From assembly GCA_017560125.1 (NCBI GenBank), contig JAFYOS010000025.1, forward strand, positions 62,001 through 126,000: a stretch of 64,000 nucleotides of DNA. Direction: 5' to 3'. Below are positions 26,779 to 35,892 of the stretch, in pieces (within the stretch, counting starts at the first letter, position 1; each line of letters begins with the position of its first letter). The translations under genes and the position numbers were made by a program. The notes under the pieces are model-generated. The model was not told where the DNA came from and did not search any database. It saw only the letters and a program-made list of their open reading frames with translations. Origin of the DNA: Bacteroidaceae bacterium (GTDB taxonomy: Bacteria; Bacteroidota; Bacteroidia; Bacteroidales; Bacteroidaceae).

Positions 26779-28047
26779 ATGAATATATTGCTTTTAGGTA
26801 GCGGCGGACGCGAACATGCATTGGCATGGAAAATAGCTCAGAGCCCCCGTGTCGATAAATTGTATATAGCACCCGGAAACGCGGGCACATCACAGGTAGG
26901 CGAGAATGTAGCCATCCCCGTATGCGACTTCGACAAGATTGCCGAGTTCGCATTGGCCAACAACGTATCAATGATTGTAGTAGGCCCCGAGGATCCGTTG
27001 GTAAAAGGCATCTACGACTACTTCTGCAGCGACGAGCGCCTGAGCAACATCGCAGTCATCGGCCCCTCGTGCGACGCAGCACAGCTCGAAGGCAGCAAGA
27101 GCTTCGCCAAGGAGTTCATGCAGAGAAATTCTATCCCCACAGCGGCTTACCGTTCGTTCGACGGCACACAGCTCGAAGAGGCATACAGTTTCCTCGAGAC
27201 ACTGAAAGCCCCCTACGTGCTCAAGGCCGACGGTCTTTGCGCTGGTAAGGGCGTACTCATCGTTCCCACACTCGAAGAGGCCAAAGCACAGCTCAAGGAG
27301 ATGTTCTCGGGCATGTTCGGCAACGCATCGGCTACAGTGGTTATCGAGGAGTACCTCGACGGCATCGAGTGCTCGGTATTCGTACTCACCGACGGCAAGG
27401 ACTATGTCATACTGCCCGAGGCCAAGGACTACAAACGCATTGGCGAGGGTAACACCGGCTTGAACACTGGAGGTATGGGTTCTATTTCGCCCGTTCCCTT
27501 TGCCGACGAGGCATGGATGCGCAAGGTGGAAGAGAGAATCATCCGCCCCACAGTAGAGGGTCTTGTCGAGGACAACCTGCTCTATAAAGGATTTATTTTC
27601 TTCGGCCTCATCAACGTAGAGGGCGAGCCTATGGTCATCGAATACAACGTCAGAATGGGCGACCCCGAGACCGAATCGGTGATGTTGCGTTTGAAGAGCG
27701 ACATCGTGGAGCTGTTCGAGAAGGTAGCGGCAGGCACACTCGCCGGCACCAAGGTCGAGTTCGACGAGCGCACAGCAGTGTGCGTAATGCTCGTTTCGGG
27801 CGGCTATCCCGAGGCCTACGAGAAGGGCTTCGAAATGACCGGTCTCGAGAATGTAACCGACAGCGTGCTCTTCCACGCAGGAACAACCGTAAAGGATGGC
27901 AAGGTGGTTACAGCCGGCGGTCGCGTAATGGCAGTAAGCTCATACGGCAAGAACCGCGACGAGGCTCTCGCAGCGTCGTTCAAATCGGCTGGAATGATAA
28001 ACTACGAAAAGAAATATTTCCGCAGCGATATAGGCTTTGATTTATAA
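26779..28047 (+). CDS. purD: Phosphoribosylamine-glycine ligase
   Basis: Cytoplasmic ATP-grasp enzyme of purine synthesis, joining glycine to 5-phosphoribosylamine. The 422 residues equal the family length. [20 protein letters not shown] is the family N-terminus. [13 protein letters not shown] near 147 binds ATP and [12 protein letters not shown] near 288 carries the metal-binding residues. It begins 10 bases after the rRNA methyltransferase stop and its end overlaps the next gene, so it probably sits inside an operon with both. Confidence 0.97.
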   Translation: MNILLLGSGGREHALAWKIAQSPRVDKLYIAPGNAGTSQVGENVAIPVCDFDKIAEFALANNVSMIVVGPEDPLVKGIYDYFCSDERLSNIAVIGPSCDAAQLEGSKSFAKEFMQRNSIPTAAYRSFDGTQLEEAYSFLETLKAPYVLKADGLCAGKGVLIVPTLEEAKAQLKEMFSGMFGNASATVVIEEYLDGIECSVFVLTDGKDYVILPEAKDYKRIGEGNTGLNTGGMGSISPVPFADEAWMRKVEERIIRPTVEGLVEDNLLYKGFIFFGLINVEGEPMVIEYNVRMGDPETESVMLRLKSDIVELFEKVAAGTLAGTKVEFDERTAVCVMLVSGGYPEAYEKGFEMTGLENVTDSVLFHAGTTVKDGKVVTAGGRVMAVSSYGKNRDEALAASFKSAGMINYEKKYFRSDIGFDL

Positions 28048-29017
28048 TTCATATAACCAACGAAGCATAGCAAACGGTAAGCACACCATTACCGCACTAT
28101 TCATCTGCTCCCTATTATTATGGGGAGCAGGTGCATTATTTAATGTCGGTGTCGCCCGCTTCGACATGCCCTGGTGGGCCGAGGAGTGGAACCTCACCGG
28201 CACATTGCTGATGCGCCCCATAGCGTTTCTGTTGTACGCAGCCACGGCATTTCTGATGTCGTCGTATGTGATACTGGAGCGACGCATTTCGTGGCAGCCG
28301 GGAATGATGATGTGGATTACAGCCACATGCTTTGCCATACAGGGCAACATACCGTCGGCCATCACATTGCTGCTGTTCACCGCCATCACAGGCATGGTGC
28401 TCGGGTTCGACAACGTAGCCGACACGCGCAAGTATCTATATACCCTGCTTGCGGCAACCACCACCGTGGCGCTCTTTTTCCCGCAGTTCACGCTGCTCAT
28501 CCCCATGGCATTCATCTACCCCGCCATCGGTGGGCGCCTTAGCGGAAAAGGGTTCCTTGCCGCCCTGTTGGGCGTCGCCACCCCACTGTGGATACTATTC
28601 GGGCTCACCTATCTGTTCCCGCAGTTGCTGACGCTGTTTGCAAGCTTCAAGGCATCGGTGGTAGGCCTTTTGCAGGTGTCGAAAGTGGTGCTAACACCCT
28701 CGATGCTCATAATGATATGCGCCGAGCTCATTATAGCCGTGCCGGCCATACTGCATTTCTTCTTCACAGCCTCTATTGGTCGCACCCATCTGCGTCGTCG
28801 CATGCTCTACTGCATAGTGCTCGACATGGTGCTGTGGATTGCCGGATGGTGGCAACCGCAGCTGTTCAACCTCTTTTTCATATGGCGCCTACCGCTTGTA
28901 TCGCTGTTGGCGGCATATATTTTCCCCATTTTACCGAAAAAAACATCTAATATATATATGGTGTCGGCATTGTTACTGTGGCTGGCATCGGCAATAGCAG
29001 GAATATGGATTGGTTAG
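28037..29017 (+). CDS. Polytopic membrane protein of unknown function
   Basis: A 326-residue hydrophobic protein with about nine membrane helices and no motif I recognise. The frame has no ATG before residue 44; a TTG at 28037, overlapping the end of purD by 11 bases, is the best start because it keeps the first helix ([16 protein letters not shown]). The next gene overlaps its end by 13 bases. The tight coupling on both sides suggests translational coupling with purD and the DedA-like gene. Nothing indicates a substrate. Confidence 0.6.
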   Translation: MIYNSYNQRSIANGKHTITALFICSLLLWGAGALFNVGVARFDMPWWAEEWNLTGTLLMRPIAFLLYAATAFLMSSYVILERRISWQPGMMMWITATCFAIQGNIPSAITLLLFTAITGMVLGFDNVADTRKYLYTLLAATTTVALFFPQFTLLIPMAFIYPAIGGRLSGKGFLAALLGVATPLWILFGLTYLFPQLLTLFASFKASVVGLLQVSKVVLTPSMLIMICAELIIAVPAILHFFFTASIGRTHLRRRMLYCIVLDMVLWIAGWWQPQLFNLFFIWRLPLVSLLAAYIFPILPKKTSNIYMVSALLLWLASAIAGIWIG

Positions 29018-29472
29018 TAGAATATCTGAGCGAGCTTAGTTATCTGGGCATGGGAATAGGAGCCTTCATTGCCGGATCTGTATTGCCTATGGCAAGCGAG
29101 GTGCTTCTTGTTCTCTTTTTGGGAATGGGATTGAGCCCCATGCTGCTGTTGCTGTCGGCAACCCTTGGCAACACATTGGGCGGTTTCAGTTGCTACTATA
29201 TGGCACGCCTCGCCAAACGCGAGTGGGTGGAAAAATTCTTCAATGTATCGCCCCGCCGCATGGCACGCGCCGAGAGGATTGTGCAACGCGTGGGTGTGTG
29301 GGCCGCATTCCTGTCGTTTGTCCCGCTGCTGGGTACAGCCATCCTGTTGCTACTGGGCTTCATGCGAGTGAGCCCGCTGAAATTCGCCGCAACCATGACG
29401 CTGGGAAAACTGGTACGCTATCTCATCGTGGTGCTATCATACACAGGCGTAGTGGAGCTGCTGTTCAAATAG
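29005..29472 (+). CDS. DedA/YqaA-type small membrane protein
   Basis: A 155-residue protein with four to five hydrophobic helices. LSYLGMGIGAFIAGSVLPMA is followed by a glycine-rich helix with GNTLGGFSCYYMARLAKREW, the pattern of YqaA/DedA (SNARE-associated) proteins. A second amphipathic part holds FLSFVPLLGTAILLLLGFMR. Members are linked to membrane lipid scrambling or homeostasis. The ATG at 29005 is used because it begins with the amphipathic [11 protein letters not shown]; upstream residues belong to the preceding frame. Confidence 0.8.
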   Translation: MDWLVEYLSELSYLGMGIGAFIAGSVLPMASEVLLVLFLGMGLSPMLLLLSATLGNTLGGFSCYYMARLAKREWVEKFFNVSPRRMARAERIVQRVGVWAAFLSFVPLLGTAILLLLGFMRVSPLKFAATMTLGKLVRYLIVVLSYTGVVELLFK

Positions 29473-29499
29473 ACCATCCGCATTTCATACAAATATATT

Positions 29500-29533
29500 C
29501 TGCCGACATCACCAAAATGTCGGCAGTTTTTTT
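29500..29533 (+). terminator. Terminator after the DedA-like gene
   Basis: A perfect 10-base-pair stem (CTGCCGACAT / ATGTCGGCAG), 7-base loop, followed by seven T. Confidence 0.9.
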
Positions 29534-29601
29534 GTGCCTTGCCTTCTTTTCACCGGAATAAAATTTCCAAACAGCTCGCCGGGCGTGAAAAAATAGGGAT
29601 T

Positions 29602-29623
29602 TTCCCCTAAATCATAGGGGATT
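29602..29623. promoter_or_regulatory. TCCCCTA-N5-TAGGGGA palindrome (copy 1)
   Basis: TTCCCCTA, five spacer bases (AATCA) and TAGGGGAT. It is embedded in a larger imperfect inverted repeat from 29591 to 29634. The same palindrome with the same spacer length occurs at 53850-53870 before gyrB, and both end 28-30 bases before the -7 box. Confidence 0.65.
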
Positions 29624-29631
29624 TCCCCCTA

Positions 29632-29659
29632 TTTGTATTATTTATATATTTTATATTTG
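29632..29659 (+). promoter_or_regulatory. Promoter of the MG2-like protein gene
   Basis: TATATTTG at 29652-29659 with TTTG at 29632-29635; the 16-base spacer is shorter than usual. The ATG is 23 bases downstream. Confidence 0.5.
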
Positions 29660-29682
29660 CGACAGAGAATAAAAACAGCCCT

Positions 29683-32622
29683 ATGCTACGCAAAATCCTA
29701 TCTACCGCCCTATTGCTATTGGTTTCCCTTTTCGCACATGCCGAAGGGAACAGCCTTGACACCCTTATGCTTAAAAGCATAGTAACAGGCAGAGCATTGC
29801 CACAGGAACGCGTATATTTGCACTTCGATAACAGTGGTTATTACTTGGGCGAGACAATGTGGTTCAAGGCCTATTGCGTGGGCGGCAATGGTACGAACGT
29901 AGCCGTGGCACCGCGAAGCAAGGTACTCTATGTGGAACTGTGCGCACCCGAGGGCTATGTGGTGGAAACGAAAAAGTACAAGCTCGACGATAAGGGCTGT
30001 TGCAGTGGCGAATTCGAACTAAAACCGCTGCTGCTGTCGGGTTACTACGAGGTACGCGCCTACACACGCTATATGCTCAATTGGGGCGACGATGCTGTGT
30101 TCAGTCGCGTATTTCCTGTGTACGACAAAGTGAATGGCGACAACTACGATTTTCGTAACATGCTCGACCGCAAACGCGGATTTATGTATCGTGGCGAGTG
30201 GGTGACTAATGAGGACAAGGAGCCGACACTTGCTTTTTATCCCGAGGGTGGCAATCTTATAAACGGCATTGAAACGAAGGTTGCCTTTGAACTGCGCGAC
30301 AAGAGCGGAAAGCCGCTGAACGATACTATCGCTCTTTTCGCAAATAAGGAGCAGATACTGACCACCGCTTCCACCCACAATGGCAAGGGATATTTTATGT
30401 TCACTCCGCAGGCCGATGTAAAATACCGCGCCGAGGTCAAGTTGGACAAAAAGGAGTACAAATTCGACCTTCCGACCGTTGAAAACAGCGGCGCCACCAT
30501 TGCTGTTAAACACGATGGCGACAGCATAAGATTTTCCGTGGCTTGCAATATTGGAGAGCAAGCTACGGGCTTTGTGATTCTTAACCGTAACCTCGCATAC
30601 GTTTATAAAAAGAATATAAGCACCCTTGCCATGCACCGCGACAAGCTGCGCGAGGGTGTGAACCGTTGCTTGCTGCTTACGACAGACGGCACTCCCTTGA
30701 GCGAGCGAATGTTCTTTGTGAAGCACTCTGCACCGCAGCAGGGCGACATTATTCCCGTAAAACTAAAGGCTGAGATTAACGGAATTTCAGCCGAAGAAAA
30801 GACATTCTACAAGCCCCACCGCAAGCTGACAGTAAAAATCAGCAGCGAGGATAGTTCGCCCCTGCCCAAAGATGGTAGTTACTCGGTATCTGTCACAGGC
30901 GAGGAGAACAGCATCCTAACAAGCTACTCGAACAACATCTACACGCAAATGCTTTTGGCCTCGGAGCTTAAAGGCTACATCCCCGACGCGGCGCAGTACT
31001 TTGCCGACGACAGCGAGAGCACACGCAACAACCTCGACCTGCTGATGCTCACCCACGGCTGGACTGCATACGACTGGAGCATGCTTGCCGGCACCGACAG
31101 CACATTCTCAATTAAACACCCCATTGAAAAAGGTATTCAAGTGAAAGGTTACTTTATGAAAAAGATACCTGTGAAAAAAATAGGCAAGTTAGGTACGTTT
31201 AAGGTAATTCCGCTAAAGGATGTAAACGTGCGCTTCGATATTTGCTACGAGGATAGTGTAATTTCGAACTACGATTTTAGCACCAGCGAGGGAGGAAAAT
31301 TCACTCTTGAAATTGAGGACTTCTATGGTAAAAAGTATGCTTCGCTCACTCCTGCGCTCAACTTCAATCAGGTACAAGATAAGGACAGTATTTTTAAATT
31401 TTCTTTAGATAAATACTTCTCGCCCAAATTCCGTCTGTTCGACTACTGGCAACGTAACCCGGGTAGCAGCATAGAGCAGAAAAAAGCCACCGTAGCAACC
31501 ACGCTTCTTGACGAGGCGAACGAGCTTGAAACGGTAGATGTAACATCAAAAAAATACAAAGGTCGTGCCACGCTGCCGCCCAAAAGCGAAATACGCCTCG
31601 ATTTTATGGACGAATGGGAGTACGCACAGGATGTGAGTTACATTCACACGCCCAACGACAACTGGATGATAAACAAGGTTGATGATATTACAGATCTATT
31701 CGAAGATGGAACGTGGAACGATAAAATTGTCTATTCATCGGATGTTGAATATAAATCAGCTAGATACGATACTTTGGCTGCAAGTGTATCAATGGATAAA
31801 TGGCGTGCATACGGATGGGAAGGCCCGCGCATACACGCCTATGAAAATGTGCTTAGCGCCTACGAGGTGCTGCAAAGTGCATTTTGGCGCCACAACTACA
31901 ATTGGGCCTATTGGGTAAAGATGATTGTACCGCAGGGCGAGTATAGCAGCGAAAAAGTACCGGTAGAGGACAAAGAGTATATCAAAGGTAAAGACCCGAT
32001 AAAGATGATGAACTTCAAGGAGATTGTCATACGCAGTGACAATCCTACAACATCGCAATACAAGAATGAACGATGGGAGCAGCAACGCAATGCATATCTG
32101 AACAAACATGTGTACCGCTCGTTCTACTTTGGTTTTTTACTCCGTGCCTCTATTTCCACGCAAGACGATAAGCAGATAGACGGTTATCCGGGACATACTA
32201 TTTTCCGTAACCAAATGGCAAGAAGGGTACAAAACATTGGAATATACAAACAATATAAAGATTATGAAATTTCTCAAAAAATGTACCCCGAACACCCCAA
32301 CTACGTAGTTTGTTTCATCCCCAATAAAGAGGAGGATAAGGTTACGCAAGGAATAATTCCCGAACTTGCAGTAAAAACAACACGTCGTTACACTCGCGTG
32401 CAGGGCTACAATGAGAGCAAGCGATTCTATTCGCCCGATTACACAAACAACAAACCCGACGAGAATACAAAAGACTATCGCCGCACACTGCTGTGGGAAT
32501 CGAACGCTACAGTGGGCGACGATGGCTGCATAACCGTGGAACTACACAACAACAGCAAAGAGAGCATTTTGCTGCTGGATGTTACGGGTGTGAACAACGA
32601 TAAATTTTACACGATTAAATAG
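29683..32622 (+). CDS. Large exported MG2-like protein (Bacteroidales family)
   Basis: A 979-residue protein with a signal peptide (about 1-20). Residues 40-150 form an MG2-like (alpha-2-macroglobulin-type) beta domain: ERVYLHFDNSGYYLGETMWF, then LYVELCAPEGYVVETKK and SGYYEVRAYTRYMLNWG. More beta domains follow (PEGGNLINGIETKVAFEL near 187). The middle (about 600-660) has a TonB-plug-like flavour, but no barrel follows. Such proteins are numerous in Bacteroidales; they are periplasmic or surface-exposed and often lie beside TonB receptors. Their function is unknown. A decayed second copy starts 13 bases after the stop, showing a past tandem duplication. Its codon use is slightly more AT-rich than its neighbours. 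Confidence 0.7.
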   Translation: MLRKILSTALLLLVSLFAHAEGNSLDTLMLKSIVTGRALPQERVYLHFDNSGYYLGETMWFKAYCVGGNGTNVAVAPRSKVLYVELCAPEGYVVETKKYKLDDKGCCSGEFELKPLLLSGYYEVRAYTRYMLNWGDDAVFSRVFPVYDKVNGDNYDFRNMLDRKRGFMYRGEWVTNEDKEPTLAFYPEGGNLINGIETKVAFELRDKSGKPLNDTIALFANKEQILTTASTHNGKGYFMFTPQADVKYRAEVKLDKKEYKFDLPTVENSGATIAVKHDGDSIRFSVACNIGEQATGFVILNRNLAYVYKKNISTLAMHRDKLREGVNRCLLLTTDGTPLSERMFFVKHSAPQQGDIIPVKLKAEINGISAEEKTFYKPHRKLTVKISSEDSSPLPKDGSYSVSVTGEENSILTSYSNNIYTQMLLASELKGYIPDAAQYFADDSESTRNNLDLLMLTHGWTAYDWSMLAGTDSTFSIKHPIEKGIQVKGYFMKKIPVKKIGKLGTFKVIPLKDVNVRFDICYEDSVISNYDFSTSEGGKFTLEIEDFYGKKYASLTPALNFNQVQDKDSIFKFSLDKYFSPKFRLFDYWQRNPGSSIEQKKATVATTLLDEANELETVDVTSKKYKGRATLPPKSEIRLDFMDEWEYAQDVSYIHTPNDNWMINKVDDITDLFEDGTWNDKIVYSSDVEYKSARYDTLAASVSMDKWRAYGWEGPRIHAYENVLSAYEVLQSAFWRHNYNWAYWVKMIVPQGEYSSEKVPVEDKEYIKGKDPIKMMNFKEIVIRSDNPTTSQYKNERWEQQRNAYLNKHVYRSFYFGFLLRASISTQDDKQIDGYPGHTIFRNQMARRVQNIGIYKQYKDYEISQKMYPEHPNYVVCFIPNKEEDKVTQGIIPELAVKTTRRYTRVQGYNESKRFYSPDYTNNKPDENTKDYRRTLLWESNATVGDDGCITVELHNNSKESILLLDVTGVNNDKFYTIK

Positions 32623-32635
32623 TAAATAGTTAATT

Positions 32636-32990
32636 ATGCCTCGCAAGCTACTACATATAATCCTTTTGCTATTCATCGGCACAGCGGCCTTCGCCCAATC
32701 GCCATTGGACACCCTCGCCATGCGTGCCATCATGGTCAATCAGCTCTTCCCGCAAGAAAGAGTGTATCTGCACTTCGATAACACGGCCTATTATCTTGGC
32801 GAAACCATGTGGTTCAAGGCCTACACCACCAGCGGCCTTGCCGACAACGAAAAGCCCATAAGCCGCGTGCTCTATGTGGAGCTGTGTGCGCCCGAGGGCT
32901 ACGTGGTGGAAACGAAAAGGCTGCTGCATAGGGCAGCGAGTTTGGCAAGGTGAATGCCAACGAGTTCTAAGTGCTCAAATTCGATAAATA
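32636..32990 (+). pseudogene. Decayed N-terminal copy of the MG2-like gene
   Basis: The first 95 codons match the N-terminus of the preceding protein: signal peptide, then QERVYLHFDNTAYYLGETMW and LYVELCAPEGYVVETK. After that the frame is lost. Residual similarity (a GCC and a GSEF-like peptide corresponding to KGCCSGEF in the intact copy) appears in two other frames with internal stops, and about 850 codons of the parent are missing. The first 106 codons are still open, so a short secreted peptide could be made, but the break makes it a pseudogene by any normal standard. Confidence 0.8.
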
Positions 32991-33051
32991 GCAGCCACGA
33001 GCATGAACCGCACCGCTTTGTTCGTTGTTTATAGAGTAAATATTCGCCATC

Positions 33052-33078
33052 TTGCACTATCTTTGCAACGATTTGCAA
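33052..33078 (+). promoter_or_regulatory. Promoter with three TTGCA repeats before the zinc-type binding protein
   Basis: TATCTTTG at 33058-33065 is a good -7 box. Around it TTGCA occurs three times, at 33052, 33063 and 33073, spaced 11 and 10 bases, the last two as the palindrome TTGCAA. This may be an operator, although TTTGCAA is also common around Bacteroidota start sites. Confidence 0.45.
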
Positions 33079-33091
33079 TATATCTCTATAA

Positions 33092-33895
33092 ATGAAACGA
33101 CTGATATATACCATTATAGCCGCCATGTGCATCGTGTCGTGCAGCGTCGCGCCCGAGAGCAGAAAGCCATCTATAGCCGTAACGCTGGAGCCCTACCGCT
33201 TTGCGGTGGAGGCTATTGCCGGCGACGACTGGGAGGTGATGAGCATTGTGCCCAAAGGGAGCAGCCCCGAAACCTTCGACCTCACACCCGCGCAGATGAT
33301 AGGGCTTTCCAAGTGCAACGCCTATTTTTCGGTAGGAGGACTGGGATTCGAGGAGGCGTGGTGCAAGAGGATTGCCGATGCAATACCGTCGCTGACCATC
33401 ATCGATACATCGGAAGACATTGAGCGCATCGACAGCGACCCGCATCTGTGGACATCGCCCGACAATATGGCGGTGATAACCACCAATATATGCAAGGCAA
33501 TGTGCCGCATAGACAGCGCCAACTGCGACGCATACATCCAGCGCCTGCAAAGGACATTGCAGATGATAAACGAAACCGATTCGCTGATAGACAACGCCAT
33601 CGACGGCGGCAGCTTTGTTATATTCCATCCCTCGCTCACCTACTTTGCAAGGGCCTACGGATTGGAGCAAATAGTGATAGAGGAGCACGGAAAAGAGCCC
33701 TCGGTGGCACATGTGAAAGAGGTGATAGACATGGCGCGCAGCCACAAAGCATGCAAGGTGCTCATACAATCGGAGTTCGACAAGAGCCACGCCGCTGCCA
33801 TAGCCAAGGAGATTGATGGCGACGTAGTGCAGATAAACCCATTAAGCTACGACTGGCAGCAGGAGATGTTGCAGATAGCCGAAAAACTGAAGTGA
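33092..33895 (+). CDS. Zinc/manganese-type ABC transporter binding lipoprotein (ZnuA family)
   Basis: A 267-residue lipoprotein (IIAAMCIVSC lipobox) of the cluster A-I metal-binding family, which captures Zn2+ or Mn2+ in the periplasm. DPHLWTSPDNM (His near residue 118), FHPSLTYFARAYGL (His near 179) and the C-terminal IQSEFDKSHAAAIAKEI match family landmarks. The first His ligand, normally in an EPH-type motif, is replaced: here the segment reads SSPETFDLTPAQM. The His-rich loop of zinc-specific members is also missing. Metal binding may thus be through fewer His, or the ligand may differ. The ATPase gene follows 2 bases later. Confidence 0.85.
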   Translation: MKRLIYTIIAAMCIVSCSVAPESRKPSIAVTLEPYRFAVEAIAGDDWEVMSIVPKGSSPETFDLTPAQMIGLSKCNAYFSVGGLGFEEAWCKRIADAIPSLTIIDTSEDIERIDSDPHLWTSPDNMAVITTNICKAMCRIDSANCDAYIQRLQRTLQMINETDSLIDNAIDGGSFVIFHPSLTYFARAYGLEQIVIEEHGKEPSVAHVKEVIDMARSHKACKVLIQSEFDKSHAAAIAKEIDGDVVQINPLSYDWQQEMLQIAEKLK

Positions 33896-33897
33896 CA

Positions 33898-34575
33898 ATG
33901 GAGGAGAGTGTAGTAAATTTAGAGAATATCGGCTTCTCGTACGATGGGGCGCGTCGCGTACTCGAAAATGTAAATCTATCGATAAAAACGGACGATTTCA
34001 TCGGGATAACCGGCTCGAACGGCTGTGGCAAGACCACCCTTTTGCGACTGCTGTCGGGGGCACTGCAACCAACCGACGGGGCAATAAAATACTTTAACAA
34101 CGGTAAACGCACACCCTATACATCAATAGGTTATCTACCGCAATATTCGGCTATAGACAAACGATTCCCGCTATCAGTGAAGGAGCTGGTGGAGATGGGA
34201 CTGCTGTCGCGACGAAACATGTGGAACCCGCGGCTCACAAACGAGGAGCACCACAGGGTGGCCGCAACCATCGAGCGCATGGGATTGGGTCACGTAGCAT
34301 CGTCGCACATACATCGCTTGAGTGGTGGCGAGCTGCAACGAGCCATGCTTGCTCGTGCGGTGGTGTCGTCGCCCAGGCTATTGCTGCTGGACGAGCCGAA
34401 CACCTATCTGGACGCCGACTCCGAGGAGCGCCTATTCGAACTGCTTCACAGCCTGAACAAAGAGTGCGCAATAGTACTTGTGAGCCACGACATTGAGTCG
34501 GTGCGCAAGCATTGCAAACGTGCCTACTCGCTGAAGCAGGGGCTTGCCCCCTTGTCGCTCAAAGAGGGCGCATGA
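33898..34575 (+). CDS. ABC transporter ATPase of the zinc/manganese type (ZnuC family)
   Basis: A 225-residue ATPase with Walker A GSNGCGKTT near 39, Q-loop LPQYSAID near 80, signature RLSGGELQRAMLARA near 140 and Walker B LLLLDEPNTYLD. The ATG at 33898 is used; a GTG at 33892 overlapping the upstream stop is an alternative that adds two residues. Operon partner of the binding protein. The expected membrane permease gene (ABC3 type, about 270 residues) is not next to it: the following gene encodes a PepSY-like protein. Confidence 0.88.
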   Translation: MEESVVNLENIGFSYDGARRVLENVNLSIKTDDFIGITGSNGCGKTTLLRLLSGALQPTDGAIKYFNNGKRTPYTSIGYLPQYSAIDKRFPLSVKELVEMGLLSRRNMWNPRLTNEEHHRVAATIERMGLGHVASSHIHRLSGGELQRAMLARAVVSSPRLLLLDEPNTYLDADSEERLFELLHSLNKECAIVLVSHDIESVRKHCKRAYSLKQGLAPLSLKEGA

Positions 34576-34681
34576 AAAAAATTTCATTTATTTTTTATTT
34601 TTCAGATTCTTTTCAGAATCGGGACAGATATTTGCATCAGAAACAATGAAACAAATGTCGAACCCAATAAAACCCGGAATT

Positions 34682-35122
34682 ATGAAAAAGATTATTTTTG
34701 CAGCATTAGCGTTGTTCACAATTGGTATTGCAACAGCTTCGGCCGATAAGAACAGAATAATAGCCAAAGAGAACCTGCCACAGAAATCGCAGCAGTTCAT
34801 TAACAGCCACTTCAGCAGCATAAAAGTGTCGTACGTGAAGGAGGAATACGATTTCTTCGAAAAATCGTTCGAGGTGGTATTCGCCGACGGTTCGAAGGTG
34901 GAATTTGCTCGCAACGGCGAATGGAAGGAGGTCGATTGCCGCTACACCGCAGTGCCGACCCCCATCGTACCCCAGGCCATAGTGAAATACATAAAGAGCA
35001 ACTACCCCGATGTGAAGGTGTTGCAGATTGAAAAGAAAAGAAGCGACTACGAGGTAAAAATATCGAACCGCCTGGAGCTGACCTTCGACAGCAAATACAA
35101 TATCATAGATATTGACGATTAA
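34682..35122 (+). CDS. Exported PepSY-like protein
   Basis: A 146-residue protein with a signal peptide (MKKIIFAALALFTIGIATAS). Two PepSY-like repeats follow (LPQKSQQFINSHF near 30 and IVPQAIVKYIKSNYPDVKVL near 100), each a helix and beta-hairpin with an acidic YEV or EVVF strand. It belongs to the DUF2874/PepSY-like family common in Bacteroidales, of unknown role; related modules inhibit proteases or sense periplasmic state. The start at 34682 is chosen because only it gives a clean signal peptide. It probably has its own promoter (GATATTTG at 34627-34634 is a weak -7 box). Confidence 0.75.
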   Translation: MKKIIFAALALFTIGIATASADKNRIIAKENLPQKSQQFINSHFSSIKVSYVKEEYDFFEKSFEVVFADGSKVEFARNGEWKEVDCRYTAVPTPIVPQAIVKYIKSNYPDVKVLQIEKKRSDYEVKISNRLELTFDSKYNIIDIDD

Positions 35123-35187
35123 CAGCAGCCGAACCGCAGAAAAACATATCAAATTAGTAATAAACGACATACAGGCGATATATTGAC

Positions 35188-35230
35188 AATATCGGTCTGC
35201 TCTATTATAGAGTGGGCCGATATTTTTTTT
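35188..35230 (+). terminator. Terminator before the dcw operon
   Basis: A stem with AATATCGG/CCGATATT at its base and CTCTA/TAGAG near the loop, followed by a run of T. Confidence 0.8.
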
Positions 35231-35361
35231 GCGCCGACCGGAGAGCGCCGACTGCACAAAACGCCCCACTTCACAACAAATTTATTATCAGCAGAATAAC
35301 ACAACCGAAGCATATTTACAAGCTGTTGAAAACTTTAGAACAAATTTCTTAGGCAAATATA

Positions 35362-35392
35362 GTGGGGAATTGTGGGGAATTGTGTAATTTTG
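35362..35392 (+). promoter_or_regulatory. MraZ-binding repeats and promoter of the dcw operon
   Basis: GTGGG occurs at 35362 and 35372 with a third, degenerate GTGTA at 35382, all exactly 10 bases apart and each followed by GAATT or a like sequence. This is the known architecture of MraZ boxes (repeats of GTGGGN5), so mraZ very likely controls its own operon. The -7 box TAATTTTG overlaps the last repeat at 35385-35392, so bound MraZ would block RNA polymerase. Between the terminator and this site (35231-35361) I see nothing else. Confidence 0.85.
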
Positions 35393-35424
35393 AAGCGAAT
35401 ATACTAATTTTGGGAGAATAGACT

Positions 35425-35892
35425 ATGCGTTTCATCGGTAACATAGAGGCAAAGGCCGACAGCAAGGGGCGAATTTTCGTTCCCGCGCACTTCCGTCGCG
35501 TCCTGCAGGCGGCAAAGGCCGACAAGCTGATGATGCGTAAAGATATATTCCAGGAGTGCCTTGTGCTCTACCCCGAAGAAAGCTGGAACGAGCAGCTCGA
35601 CACGCTGCGCAGCAAGCTCGACAAATGGGACAGACACCAGAGCATGATATTCCGACAGTTCGTATCGGACGTCGAAGAGGTCACCATGGACAGCAACGGC
35701 AGAATACTCATTCCCAAGCGCTACATGGACATGGCCGGCATACAGCAGGAGGTACGATTCATAGGCATGGACGACACCATAGAAATATGGGCCAAGGAGA
35801 AGGTCGAGAAGCCCTTCATGGATGCCGTTGAATTCGGAAACGAAATAGAAAAAATAATGTCGCAAAGAAAGGAGGATAGCTACAATGGCTGA
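35425..35892 (+). CDS. mraZ: Transcriptional regulator MraZ
   Basis: A 155-residue protein with the two AbrB-like half-folds of MraZ: DSKGRIFVP at 12-20 and DSNGRILIP near 91-99. It forms a ring-shaped oligomer that binds the repeats upstream of its own gene and represses the division operon. First gene of the operon; it overlaps rsmH by 8 bases. Confidence 0.96.
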   Translation: MRFIGNIEAKADSKGRIFVPAHFRRVLQAAKADKLMMRKDIFQECLVLYPEESWNEQLDTLRSKLDKWDRHQSMIFRQFVSDVEEVTMDSNGRILIPKRYMDMAGIQQEVRFIGMDDTIEIWAKEKVEKPFMDAVEFGNEIEKIMSQRKEDSYNG

